A DNA stretch of 64,000 bases, from assembly GCA_008921705.1 (NCBI GenBank), contig VFFE01007724.1:2511714-2575713 (forward strand), written 5' to 3'. The position numbers and the translations under genes were made by a program. Positions 1 through 12,764 of this stretch are shown here, in pieces. Origin of the DNA: Burhinus oedicnemus. Lineage: Eukaryota > Chordata > Aves > Charadriiformes > Burhinidae. Numbering within the stretch: position 1 is the stretch's first letter; every line of letters begins with the position of its first letter. The notes below the pieces were generated by a model. That model ran no database searches. It was given only the letters and a program-made list of their open reading frames with translations, and was not told the origin of the DNA.

Positions 1-3
1 ATG

Positions 4-24
4 TTTTTTTTTTTTTTTTTTTTT
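4..24. repeat. poly-T tract (21 T)
   Basis: An uninterrupted run of 21 T residues stands at the left edge of the window. It could be a simple homopolymer or the complement of a retroelement poly-A tail whose body lies outside the window. The 60 bases to its right match nothing I recognise. Confidence 0.9.
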
Positions 25-339
25 CTTCCCTCTCCTAGTAGTCTGTTATTTTATATGCCATTAATGTATATTCTCTTAGATTACTGAGAACTGAAATGTG
101 TGTGATACAATGATTCTGGACTTCATCTGTAAAGTATAATTATTTAAGTATTTGTGTGCCCGTGAAGTTCATAGGTTGCAAAGTGAAACCTGGGCTGAGC
201 CGTGCAGGATGCTGTATTTACCCATAGTAAAAAAAGACCAAAGAATAACACCCCTGCCCAACCGCCTCCCAGGCACGGGTGTAAAGCATTTGTAATCTGT
301 GTGCTAGGACAGACAACAGAGGAGAGAAAGGAAATATTT

Positions 340-475
340 CCCTTCGAACAAAAGATGACTTAAGCATTTGCTTAACTGCTTCTGCAAGTTGTCCGGGGTC
401 ACCGAAGTAGCCTCTGGCAGAGTGAGGAATTGAACCTGAGCCTCTGAAGTCCTAGTCCAGCACCTTCTTCATAAG
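340..475 (-). mobile_element. MIR (CORE-SINE) fragment, antisense
   Basis: Read on the plus strand, this is the complement of the tRNA-derived head and core of a MIR SINE. The pieces appear in the expected order: a 'gcttaact' block, 'caagttgtccggggtcacc' (complement of the conserved GTGACCTTGGGCAAGT core), 'ctctggcagagtgaggaat', 'tgaacctgag' (complement of the B-box region) and 'gtcctagtccagcacc'. MIR is an ancient amniote SINE, so the copy would have inserted long before birds arose. Divergence is moderate and no target-site duplication is visible. This is the best preserved SINE in the window. Family assignment is by eye. Confidence 0.75.
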
Positions 476-605
476 ATATTCCTTCTTCTCGTGACCTTAC
501 CGCCATAAAAAGTGATCTCTGTACACTGAAGATAATACTTTTAAAACTAGATTTGTGCGTCCTACTACCGCTGTAGTAAAACTCACTTATTTACAGGCAT
601 GCAGG

Positions 606-633
606 CACAGACACACGCACACACACACACACA
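606..633. repeat. (CA)n microsatellite
   Basis: A CA-repeat tract of about 28 bases with a few interruptions (a GA and a CG step near its left half). This is an ordinary dinucleotide microsatellite. Confidence 0.9.
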
Positions 634-831
634 AATCCTTTCCTTAGACAGGGGCTTTGCTGATAAGGGAGTATAATAGTACTAAAATCAATTCATGTGG
701 AGCTTCAGAGTTATTAAGCTGTGGCAATTTAAGCGTACTCAATCTGTCTGCTTAAGAGATTTCCAAGGCAGGTACCTACCCACAGAGGCATACGTAGAGA
801 GCATGTGTATGTATACAGATATGTCTAGAGT

Positions 832-855
832 GTATATATACACGTGTATATATAC
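832..855. repeat. 24-bp perfect palindrome, (TA)n-ACGT-(TA)n
   Basis: Two GTATATATAC arms flank a central ACGT and give a self-complementary 24-base sequence. It lies in an alternating purine/pyrimidine stretch, so it may simply be a (TA)n microsatellite interrupted by CACGTG. The core is an E-box (CACGTG). No repeat family was recognised. Confidence 0.85.
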
Positions 856-899
856 GCAATTAGTTATTTCAAAGCCAAAATTAGAAACTGAGTTTAGCT

Positions 900-3800
900 G
901 AGACTTTGCTGGAAGTGGAGCAGCTTAGAAATTTCAGTACTCGTACAGTGGTCTGCCTTTCTCTTACTTGATAAGAGACATCAGAAAAGCTCTATTTATT
1001 TGCTGCTAGGGCCTGAGTGAATGGACACACTTCCCAATTCCACATTTGGACTAAGTCTGCTAATAAAATTCTTCTACAGTTCAGTATTTTACAAGGTATA
1101 CTGCCAGATTTAAATGGCAAACTAAGTTAGTTTTCATGTTCCTTCTTTGAGAAGATACAGAACAAAGTTTGTTTCGACAACACATTTTCCGTATATTACG
1201 TCCTGAAATTTCTCCCTTATTAAATGATTTGCAAATATATTTACTGGTAATTTGATTAGTTTGACCTACAAATCAGGAACAGGGCGATGTAATGGTCTTA
1301 GCCTGAAACGCTCCAGCTCAGTGCTAGATATCTCTCCATGCTTCCTGGCTGAAACAGGTGGGTAGAGGGTCAGGGGATGCAGGTGAAAAGAGGTATTTGG
1401 ATCTCAGTGACATCTAAATTTTGAACTCAGGTAATGAAGTCCTTAAGTGAACTCACACAGAAAAACTTGGCCAGAGAAACAAACTGACCTTGGGCACCAG
1501 TTGAATGACCTGACTGGTTTCCTCTCTTTCCAAGATCTCCTAGAAAGTTGTTTGTGTGTCAATACAACTTTCATTGCTCCTGGATAAGGTAACAGCCTTA
1601 AGATCCGTAATGGAGGAACTGCAGATTTCATCACCTTTTCAGTCTTCTATTGAATTTCAAGAACTAAGGTTTTCCCACTTTGAAACAAAAGAAAGATGTA
1701 GTCTTTGACAGTCTGTTAGAAAAAAAAAAGTGAAAAACAACCTGAAAGCTTCAAATTTTGCCGTTAGGTCTTTCAGACGTATTCATTCACTCTTGTTTGC
1801 AAGTTCACATCCTAAAATGTTGTCAGAAGTGGACTAAAAAACCCGAAACAGTTGAGAAACACTCAACACTGTTTTTAATGTGATTGATTTAACGTTTCTG
1901 TTTTTTGATTCAGTTTCTACTTTCTTTTTGTTTCAAAGACCAAACAGAAATAAACAATTCATTATGATTTGGCTGGTCACCTGAAGGACATCTGGATTGG
2001 AAGTTCCTGTAAAAAGTCTTCAGTTTTGTGTCAGATCAAGTGCAGTGTTCATAAAGCACCATTTGAAACTGTCATATACATTGCACTTTCTCAAAGGCTT
2101 TTGTAAATATGTTTTCTAAGTGAGGCTATTTATTCAAGAACCTTCTCTCAGCCAAGCATTCAGAAAAGAGTAGCTGTTGTTTGCATCTTGAAGGAAATTA
2201 TTTATTACTAAGACAAAATGAGTCTGCACTAACGCACTTCTCTGTGCAGTGTGATGTATTAAAACCTGGAGGATTATGAGAAAATCAAGGTGGAATAACT
2301 GGGCGGCAGAATTGTACTTGAAATCCAATCTACATAATGGTAAATTGACGCACATTGGTGAAAATACTCTGTACTGTGACAAAGTCTGCTTTGTGGGTTG
2401 TCTGGGGGAAAATCTCTAAAGATGTTATGATGTGTTCCTTAGTCGTTCACCCTAATTTAAACAGGACCGTGAATCACCCTTTAGAGCTACAACCAAAACT
2501 AGGCAGTGTGATTTAGCTCAACAGAGGCTTAGCCCAAAGTCCATTGAAGTCCGTGGAAAATTTCCCATTGATGTCAGTGGTCTTTGGATCACTTTCCAGG
2601 AGCTCTGGCAATGTTACGTTCTCCATTAAATAATGACCTACTAATGAAAAATTCTACATCCCTGTCCGTAGTGTTTCTGTAAAGAAACATTTTTCATTGC
2701 TTCCCTTTAAAAAGATCTTAAGGAAAATGATATGCTCGGTTATTCATCTAGATCTCTACCAAACCTTCTTACCAACAATGCAATCAGGAAGCTCAAAGGC
2801 ACTGTTGTCAAAAGGTGATACGCACACGAGGTGGTTAGGCTTTGTAATCGCGTCCTGCCATATGAATGAATACAAATGACCATGTGATAGCTAAAGCATT
2901 CAGATTAAACAAAATAAACATTCTGGAATTTGCCACGTAGAGAGGTCATCAAATCAAACTTTCAGGTTAGATTTTTTTTTTTTTTTAAAGGCTGGATGAT
3001 TTTATGGCCGTTAATAATATTTGTAGCTCCAGTATGCAAACCAAGATAAGAATAATCAAATCTCATGCTTCAGGGCATAAGCTAATCACCTGCTGGGTTT
3101 GACATAATTGGTTTACTGCATTATACTAGGAAAGGAGGTTCACTTTCTTTGAAACTTTGAGTCTTAGCCACTCTCAGTGAAAGCATTTAAAAGGCCAGAG
3201 TTTCCTGATCCCTTTTGACAGCTCTTTTGTCTGTACAATGATGTGTGACTAGGGCCAGCGAACATTAATGTTAGAAACTTATTTTTGGATTTTCCGATTT
3301 AAAACTGTGTTAGTCTGAGTTAATGCATTTTATGTGGTGGAGACTACGCATATGTATTTCAGGGCTCCTTGCTTTTTTTCCATTTTTTCAAAAGTGGAAA
3401 AGATGCCAAATGACCTAAGAAACAGAATTCGTGATGAATTGGTAAATAGCGTGCACAGACACAGACACACACATTAATTCACGTGTTAAATTACAAAATA
3501 ATCAATTTATCTATCTGTCCTGGTATCTGGACATAGTTAATTGATGTGCTACTTATATAAATAACTCGGAAATGTTTACAATGCTTTGCAGGCCCCAAAT
3601 TAGACAAGTAATAAGTTATAATAGCTTTTTGATTAACTTCTTGGCAGTAGAAGTTGGATTTACCTGATATGGAGCCCGTTTCTGGCAGTGGATTCACCAG
3701 AAACCACCTGCTCAAAAGGATTAATTCTGTAATTGAATCTCTGCTCATTTTAGTGAATGTGTTTTGTTTTCTTAGGCCCAGTTTATGGTGGAATCTGGCA

Positions 3801-6715
3801 CGCGGGTATGGAGCCAGGGAAGCATAAACATTTTTCCCTTCCAGTGCCCTCAGTGGAAGCTGACCACGTCTGCAGCCTGTGCACTCTAGTGAACAAAGAC
3901 CACTTCAAGAGTAGTGTCTCGTAAAAGAAAAAAATAGAGTCCCACATCCCTTAGCAAAATCAGATATAAAGTAACAGGCAATGAGATCCCTAACCAGAGT
4001 TCTCTAGGATGCTCAAAAACCCCCAAACTGATAAGATTCAATTCCATTTTTAGAGAAGCTTCTGTTGAACTGTATTTGTTTTTTCTTATTAAATTAGATT
4101 TTGCTTTTCCCAGACCATGCAGTATGTTCTTTGAAGGCAGTTTGTCCTGCAGCTCCACCAGTACATGAGATGACAAGGTTGTACTGGGCTGCTTTATGCT
4201 TCAGCAGTTTGATCGGCGGCAGCCTTAGTTGCTACCGGTGCTTCACTTTAGCTGGATTTTCTTGTCTAGGAATTTGTTACGAGCACCATCTGTGGTTTGG
4301 CCAATACAAATGAGGTTCAACTGAAGATGGGGGTTGTAGTTTTCTCCCGGTTTTCAGGATTAAGGGTAAGTGACTAGAATTTACTGTAATCATATTATGT
4401 ACCCTAGAGATCAGGAGAGAGTTTACAAGTGACACAGGAGATCAGAAAGCCTAAAGCAGAGCATCTTCCTTGAAAGCCTCAGTGTTGGTGCAGGCAGCCT
4501 CGTATCAACATGTCACTCAACATGTTGGTGCTGACCTTAGCAGCACGAGGTTATGAGGTTGGAATTTAAAAAAAAAAAATCTTTCTTTTTTTTTTTTTCC
4601 GTATATGTGCATTTACAGAAGATTTTTGAAGCTGGGGAACAGAAAAGTACAGTGTTGGGATTTCCCGCTGTTTTTGCAGGGGACTAGGGGCTGGGGCTAA
4701 CAGAAGATCTGGAACCTCCTTAGTCCCTCGGCTCAGCTCAACCTGCAGTAAATCTATACCTGTCGCTGGTTGGAGGTTTGAGCTCAAACAAGCACAGGAG
4801 TATTGCTAAATCTTCTGTTGCAGTTTTGGTTGGTTTTTTTTTCTTTTGTGTACAAGTCAAGATGTTGGCTCACACAGGAATAAGAAAGGAAATATTCTTC
4901 TCTTAAGAGAAGAACAACAAAAACACAAGCATGTTCATTATCTGTGTGAAGTCCTCAGCTGCAGGCCCGCAAGAAAACCTATAACGCTGCTGAAATACAT
5001 GCAGCAGGTTCTTTTTCCAGATGAATACTTTTAATAAAACATTTTCATAATTTCCACACAGTGGTAATCATTTTATTGCTTTTCTTTATCTATACCTATT
5101 ACTGTTCATAGAGTAGCTGCTCAGTTCTGATAACCTAGTGGAAATGCATGCCAAGTGTAACTCAAGATTTGCAGAATTTCATAAAACTCTCTGAATTTCC
5201 ACTTCAAAGTACACTGGCACAGTTTATTATGGCTGTTAATAAGACATTTTTAGGTTTAGTATTTTGGTCTGGAAACATGGTTATTTCATTTCCTGGTGAT
5301 TTATATGTGTCTCTTCTTAAGGAGTTTAGGGTTTTCAAAGTTATCAGTCCATAATTAAGATTTTACAATTAGATGGCCAATCACCATAGTAGCAAAGTAT
5401 TGGTCTTTGGGATTACACAGAATAAAAAAATCAGCCTTGCAGAGCGAGACCCAACTACACAGCCAAGATTTTGCTCAGTGTTTAAGCAAAAAAAAAAAGA
5501 GAGAGAGAAGTTGTTAACAGATCACATATAAATAACTCTTGAAAGGGAAACCAATCCAGCCCAGGAATGTGTTTATTTGTAGGCATGCTTGTGCTGGTTC
5601 TTATCCAAACTTTGTCTTTATTCAATCAACTGATCCTTTAAACGGGGTGTTTAGTTTCAAAACTGAGGCTTGATTTTTACTCTCTCGAGGTGCAGCAGTC
5701 ACAAAAGGCATTTGAAATGCGTGGAAGTGATAAACACTTGAGATTCCTGTTGGTCACCACTGATATATTCAGTTGTGCCCAGGACCCTGCCTTGTGTTAA
5801 AATGAATTCACTGTGTACATCTTCAGAAGCGAAATACTTTAAAAGTAGAGCCTAATTTATAAAAATGTGCCTCTACTTGAGTGTACAGCAGGCTGTTAAT
5901 GATTGTAATGGTAGAGTTTCTTTCCAATAAACATCAGAATAAAGTGTTTTCCTGAGCTGGCTGTTTTCAGAATATCTTTTTGAAAGCCTTTTGGTCTCTG
6001 CTCAGGAGCTTTCTGTTGCCTTAGAGATACTCGTGTATATTGTAGACATGAAATAAACCCAACGAAACTGCCTAGGGATTCTGCCACAGTCAGTAAAGTA
6101 ACACACGGGTCCCACCGCAGATGGTTCCAGCTCCTGTTGGTTTGCCAGGCTGGTTTTGACAGGCTATATTGTAGAAGAGGCATTTCTTGTATACTTTGGA
6201 GAAATTAAAGAATTATGTATTTGTTGTGATCCAGAGGAGAATAGACGGAGATTGCTGGTCTACAGATTATTTTTTTTTCCAAGGTTACGTTTGCTTTGCT
6301 TGGGTGGTAGAAGTTATTTTGTTCTTGCCTATATTTTGATACCTTGGATATAAGGTTTTCATAGTTCATGCAGCCATAGAAATCCCCGAAGAATAAAGAG
6401 ATAAATGTATATATGATACTTCCATGATGAGGGAAATAATTTGTCATTTTTCTTAATGTTGTTTGTTTCTGCTAGAACTGCTTTTAAGGAAAAAAACAAC
6501 CCTTGTAATTTGTGAATCAAAGACCTACTATATTCTCTATCTGTGCAGCTTCACTGACTCTAATGGCACTATGTGAATACATGTAAAAGCAACACTCAGC
6601 TACCATACTTATTTTAGCAGCACTCTGGTAGTTTTCGGACTATCAGACATGATTGTGTATCTTTATTCTCATGATTTGAGGATTGAAGCTCACATTAATA
6701 TCTACCTTTCACCCT
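900..6715. other. unique non-coding sequence, no gene seen
   Basis: Only short open frames occur here (at most 96 codons, both strands), with no recognisable domain or splice-site pairing. Small features are a T run at 2972-2986, an A run facing a T run at 4568-4598, and an A run followed by (GA)n at 5490-5508. I see no young transposable element. Confidence 0.6.
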
Positions 6716-6717
6716 TA

Positions 6718-6900
6718 AAATCTGAAAGTGCTCTACAGCGGAGCACAGATATTCTTACATTCACATTTTTTAAGTGTGAAAACCAAGTTGCATGGAGTAA
6801 GAGCAACCACTGAGAGGATAATATCCAGTGTCCCAAAGAACGCATCTACCTACAGGGATGCATTAAATATGGCATTAAATCCTAAACCCACGCTCAGTTC
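6718..6900 (-). mobile_element. probable MIR-like SINE fragment, antisense
   Basis: The block 'aaagtgctctacagcggagc' is followed by a pyrimidine-rich stretch, 'gtgaaaaccaagttgcatgg' and a degenerate run ending near 'aaatcctaaaccca'. This matches the order seen in antisense MIR copies: AAGCGCTTTACA, then CCCATTTTACAGATGRGGAAACTGAGGCA, then the core and the B-box complement. Divergence is high and alignment by eye is uncertain, especially right of 6850. Confidence 0.5.
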
Positions 6901-9900
6901 AATGCAAGTCAGCTTCAGTCCAAACTTTGCCTTTTCGATAGATTAAAAGCGAAGTTTGGAAAAATATATGTTTAAGGTTTTGACTCTTGCAGGAAAATCT
7001 TGTGTTCACACAGAGTTCCTCCATATAAAGTACGAGAGGCTGAAATTTGCTGAAAAGAGGAATACAAATATCCTCTCTTCTTTAAGATTTTTCTTTAGGG
7101 TGCTCCCAAAGAGATAATGATTTGTGTAAGATTTCTATGACCACATTACTAATAATGTTAGTCTCTGAAACATTTATTAAAAATCTTTTATTGATCAAAT
7201 ATGGAATAAAGTGCTTTTTTTGGTCAATTATGAAACAGGTGGCAAGTCTTCAAATGAAATTGCAAAAGGCCATAATTCTGCAAGGCATCGAGTATCCTCA
7301 ATCCTTATTTTCAGTACATATAAAGATTTTTACTAGTTTATGGAAGATTCTATTTAGTTTTACAAGAAACTATTTCTTGTGTCTATAGGATTCCTTACTT
7401 TTAAATATTTAAGGACTGCTTCAGCATAGGCACATGATTCAATAGGAGTACAAAGCTTTCAATGCCTAATTGGTCATGTTGTAGTCCACGTTAGAGATGT
7501 GGTACATAAGGGTCTAAATATTGAACAGCTAGTGCCAATCTGATTCTAATGTAAGTAGCTGTGTTAGTTCTTCCAGGAGGAATCTGTTCTTTGTTTCTCT
7601 CGGGTCTTGCACATTTTTCTGGCTCTCTTATTTTTTGAGTAAACACTGTGTGTGAGAATCTGATTCTCTGGGTGCACATGTATAATTTAATTTTTACAAG
7701 AAATCTCCCTCCTTCTGGTTCAAAGTTAAATGTATGCATGCATGCAGAATCAAAGCCTCACAACTGGAAAGTTTAAGTAGTAGGTGGGCTCTGCAATGAG
7801 TTCCAATATACCCCTTTTATTTGACCTCACATTTATTTTGATGCACTGAAATATTTGTTGTTGGGCCCACGAAACAGTCTTCCAATGAGCAAAACACACA
7901 AATGTATCTATGAAGCTCACCCTCTTGGAGTAATTCTACAAGCCAACTCAACTGACCCACTAACTATTCCTCTGCTTCAAAGTGACTTTTGTAGACTGAT
8001 AAATTTGTGCTAGTAACCTGTACAGATGTGGAATTTGTTCCTACATAGATGCGATTTTAATCTATCATCAAGAAGATACTTGTAGCCAGCTTTTGTGCAG
8101 TAGATTATTGATAGTGCCTCTTCCTTTACGCCTGGGATGCCAAGTAAGTGAGGCAAGCTCTAAAGAATTTCAATGAACTGGCTCAGACCTCCCTGAAATG
8201 GCAAATAAACTGCACAGTGGTTTGTATTCTCATATATTTTGCAAATGCTACAGAGGAAAATGAATCACCACAGATACTGAGACCTGTATATGCTGCAGTC
8301 TGAAACATGGACACGCTTCCAAAACTGCAATAAAGAACTGTCCTTTGTATTAGAAGATGTCAAGCTGCTGGAATCTAGTGTGAGCTGAGGTTGTCTGACA
8401 TCGGTTTCATTGTGCCTACTTCCAGACTTCTTATATTTGGATAGCATGATTGAAGCTTTAGTGCAGCGTACTCTGTACAAATGACAGTACCTTCAGCACG
8501 ACATGACAGATTTTAGCAAACAGATTAAAGGAAAGTTGACGTGACTTTCTGCTCTTTTTGATTATTTTTGTGCGTGTGGTCTCATACTGTTGCAAGACGT
8601 ATGGAAATGTGTCGGTGCATCAGAACCTATAGGACAGAAATCAAAAGGAAGAAAATGAGTGTAGAGGGTTCTTTTCCTAGCATAGAAATTGCTGAAAGAC
8701 CTGCTGTTGGTGGTGCTCCAATCACTTTGTACTCTGCCTTATCAGCAGTGTTGAACAGGGTGTAAACTGTGGTTCAGTTTAAACAGCATTAGTTTTACAA
8801 GCTGAATGAAAAAAAACCATCCTGTGTGCTTGGCTCAGTAAACTAAACTTCCCAATGAATGCCCTGGTTGCTGTGCTTTTGCTTCTTAGTTTGCACGTAG
8901 AGTGACAGAAATCCATTTAAGTAGAAGAAACACAGAGTTGCAGAGTTTATACCTCTGAGTCTGGGTGGTAGATGTACTTAAAATTTCAGGAGGGACTCAA
9001 AGGAAAACTTGCGACAAGAGCTGGCTGTATAGGTGTCAAGTGTTATCTCCTGGCACTGCACTATTTCTCTTTCTTACCCACCCAATAAAAAGAGCTATGC
9101 ACAGCATCTGGTGGAGCGTTTGCTGTAGACCTACTGCATGGGCCCATCACCGGAAGATAAATCAAGATTAATGTACGTATTGTATTCTCTCACTGGAAGG
9201 TTTTGTTCTATAGGATCATTCTGATTATAATATTTTTGCCATCCAGGAACTGAAAACCCGTAAGAATCCTAGTTCCTTCAGTCATTGAGTCATTAGAGGA
9301 TTGCAGAAAAACAAACGCGAGAGCAGAAACAGCAGCGCTAACAATGAGGAGATCATCCAGTTGCCCACACGGTGAGTGATGTCTGGGACCAGTTGAGGTG
9401 TCCCAGGATGTCCCCAAGACATTCTCATAGTGCTGGTTGCTGTGATAAAGAACCTATGGAGATCCACACACCTCTGGAGCGGGAGCTGAAGGCTGGCTGG
9501 GCTGGCCCACAGCAGCCAACATGGCACTACACACCTCTGTCTGGGCAACGGAGTCCTCTCCTGTTCACTTCTCCTATTGCCAGGGAAGAAACATTAACTC
9601 TGGTGTACTGGTCAAGCTTGGTAATTATTTCCTTAAGGATGCATTTGCTTAAGGATATATGGAAAGCAAGTTTGTCTGGCAATCTAGATTAGAAGCTACT
9701 ATAGCCAGCTGTAACCCCAAATAGATGTGAAATAATTTTGTAATTTAAATTTTTAATTTTTTTGAAATTAATTTTTATTTTACAAAATGATTTTGTGAAA
9801 ATTATTTGCACTATTGATAGAAGGCATTGTGAGGATTAAGTTTCGGGTGTAGATACAACGCAAATTTCATCCCATTGCTGTTTATAATCAAGAGAGAGAC

Positions 9901-12625
9901 AGGGGAATGTAATATCAGCTCTCCAACAAACAACGATCTCTCTACAAACTCCACACTGCAGACAAAGAAGCCATCCACCTACAAATTGTGGTTGAAACAC
10001 GGATATCACTAAAGTGGAAAATGGTCAGACGTAAGCAAGTTCATTTCCCCATATCCCCAAGCAGTTATTAATGGTAACACTATCATTCATTATTTACCTT
10101 TTCTGTATTTAATCTCTGACCTAGAGGTAAAGTGCTTTATAAACAGGAAGCGGTTTTTTGACCAATCTAATCCCAGCTGGTATTTCCGAATCTATTCACA
10201 CTCAATTTAAAATATTTAGTTAATATTTTTTACTCATTAACGGCATAGTTCTACAGCTATTATCATTGTTAATGGCCAATTAAAGCAGATTAGGATTTTT
10301 CAAAGGGACAAATACTAAAATCATTTCTTAGTGTAAAGACTAGATAAAATTTGTTTCAGTCGACACTTAATTCACCTCGCTATCTGATGATACTCATTTT
10401 AAGAATGTCCATTGCTCTCAAAAAAAAAAAGAAAAAGAAAAAAGGAAACTTCAGCAGGTGCAATACCCCCCAAAATTAATAAAGGATCGCAGATATTTAT
10501 ATCAAGGTGGCATATGCTTTTGATAGCTGTTTTAGCAACTTTCCTGAACTGAAACACATTGTTTTTTCTAGTCCTGTGAAGAAGTTTGCAGTATGATGGA
10601 TAAGGCATCATGAATAATTAGACAACGCGAGGCTGTAAATCCCAACAGAAACAATGCATCTCTCAGATTAGTTGTTTCTTCTGCAAAGGGCCGTACACAA
10701 TGATGGAGCAGAGCCATTCATTTTAGATACATTCCATTTGCAAGTAATCTTTCACGTGAAAGAAAAGCAAGATGTATGATAGTTTACATGTCAATTAAAG
10801 CATGTTAGGAATGAAAGAGCAGTTTCAGAAGCCTGAAAACAAAGTATTTCAGACGAAGAATTAGCTCTTGGCTAGAGACTAATACCTGTGCAAAAATCAA
10901 CAGTGACCTCATTATGAACCTACCTTCCTTGAATTCTTGCAATTAACAATGAAAATGAATGGGAAGGACTTGTCTTGTAATTAGTGCAGGTTGGGACATC
11001 TGAACTGTCCCAGCAAGAGCATCTGAACTTTCCCAGTGCAGTGAAAGAAAACTTCAAAGAAGTCATTATTCTTTCAGTTCAGTTGGCTGATTGGCTGATT
11101 GGGTTGGGGCTTTTTAAAGGATTAGCTCCCTGCTGTGGCAAATAAGTATTGAAATGCTGGAAATGCTGATTTTCAGAAAGACTGTTCAGAATGAAAGCTG
11201 CTTTTTCTTTCTATTAATCTTATTCCCATGTGTCACTAGAATGTAGAAGGTGGGGAATTCGGGAAGGAATCTGCATTATGATAGGAGTGCACTTTGACCT
11301 TCTTGTGATACCGTCTCTCCTTTGTTGGCTTGTGAAGTTTTCAATGCTAGAATGTCAATCAGTTGTCTTAAATCCAGGAGTCTTTAAAATAATTGAAGTG
11401 GATGAAAATGCACCGATTAGAACGATATTATGGAATGGGAGGATATATTCCCAAGCAGAAAGTTCTTTACTGTTAGCTGTTGTTCCAGGTCTCTTTAAAG
11501 CCGCTATTTCCCGCTTCCTATCCAAAGAAATAATTTTCTATAAGCTTCTCCAGGTTTTTGCCTTTAGTCACAAGGACATGCGTGCTGCATTTTCCAATGC
11601 TGGTACCATGCCAATAAACTAATAACACAGTGTTCTTCTTAATGAGGTGGCAGTTTTCCTACCTCTGAAAATTAAGAATGTCAGTCTGCGGCAATTTGGC
11701 ATGAGGTAGCTCTGCCCGTATCACTCTCTTCCAGTAGCAGTGAGAACAAAGTGCTGTTATTATCCATAAGCCCAGATCGAACTTGAAGTTCTATATGTAA
11801 TATATCTCCAGCTCATCCCCTAATCAGCAGTCTTCCTATAGAAGTCAGAAAGGCCTTCTCATAAGTATTTCTGCCCAGTATCACGCAGCTGGCAGACAGC
11901 AAAGGGAAGGAGTAGACAAGAAATGAAAGGTTAATCGCTACTCCTCCGCAGCTTGTAGATATTTGAATAATATGCACATTATTGTGTAAGCAAAATGGAA
12001 GAGATCGACTTATGAATGTGAAAAATGATATCAACCTTTACTTAGAAGAATTACTTGTGCTTCTAGACTAACAAGCCTCAGAAAAAGCAGGATGCTGCAA
12101 AATGCAGTGTAACTGTGCCAAAAATTTTCCATAGAGCTCAAGTGCTTTCTCTGGCAAAACACCCTTTGGGTAAGGACTGCAAACGCTGTGGCAAGTGAAA
12201 AAAATATTTTTTATTTTAAAAAATGTATGTGGTCAGAAAAGCGACTGCAAGAAATGACAGTAGATCTGTGTCCTGTGTATTTCCAGTTTTTCTGCTGACT
12301 CCTGCAGAAAAATAAGTACGTGCTATTCTTTACGCCAGTTAGCATTGCAGAGCCAACACATCTCTGGGAAGGAATGAGCTGAATTCTGACCTGGCTGTGT
12401 TAATTAAGTCCCAAATGGAGACTCTTTATTATAGATGATGACGCATGGACCATAAACAGCCCAACTTGATGTTCAAATCTCAGGCAGAATTTTAGTAGTG
12501 GAAATGAGAAAACCTTGTAAGTCAAGTAAATCTCATCAGGAGTCACTCACAACAATGAACATTGAACCCACTGACACCACTTATAGACTCATTTTTCAGC
12601 ATATAATTGCATTTTAACACAAATT
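6901..12625. other. unique non-coding sequence, no gene seen
   Basis: The longest open frame is 11230-11622 (+), 130 codons, hydrophobic in places, with no recognisable motif and no convincing exon boundaries. A strongly AT-rich block at 9731-9795 can fold (9735-9743 pairs with 9780-9788; 9782-9788 with 9790-9796). I see no young repeat here. Confidence 0.6.
9731..9796. repeat. AT-rich block with overlapping inverted repeats
   Basis: The block is almost entirely A and T. The 9-base arm ATTTTGTAA (9735-9743) is repeated inverted at 9780-9788, and ACAAAAT/ATTTTGT form a second tight inverted repeat at 9782-9796. Such blocks unwind easily, and some act as matrix attachment regions, but nothing here proves function. 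Confidence 0.6.
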
Positions 12626-12629
12626 TCTT

Positions 12630-12690
12630 TCGGTCCTTGTCCTTGAAGTCCTCTTTGTTCATCTGTAAAACGGATGCTCTTTGGGCAATG
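12630..12690 (+). mobile_element. possible MIR-like SINE fragment, sense
   Basis: The stretch 'ccttgaagtcctctttgttc' followed by 'atctgtaaaacggatgctct' resembles the MIR segment CCTCAGTTTCCTCATCTGTAAAATGGGGAT in sense orientation. Only about 60 bases are alignable by eye, and the flanks do not extend the match clearly. Confidence 0.4.
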
Positions 12691-12764
12691 GGTAGACCAG
12701 CTCAGCACAATGAAGACATTAATGCTTCTGTAACCCGTTCCTTTTTAGCCTACTCTTACCTACA

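Noticed and set aside
8490..8510. REST/NRSE-like half site (ttcagcacgacatgacag)
   Set aside because: The left half matches, but spacing and the GGACAGCGCC half do not.
11230..11622. 130-codon plus-strand frame as a gene
   Set aside because: No recognisable domain or exon boundaries, and no compositional shift; a frame of this length can occur by chance in 64 kb.
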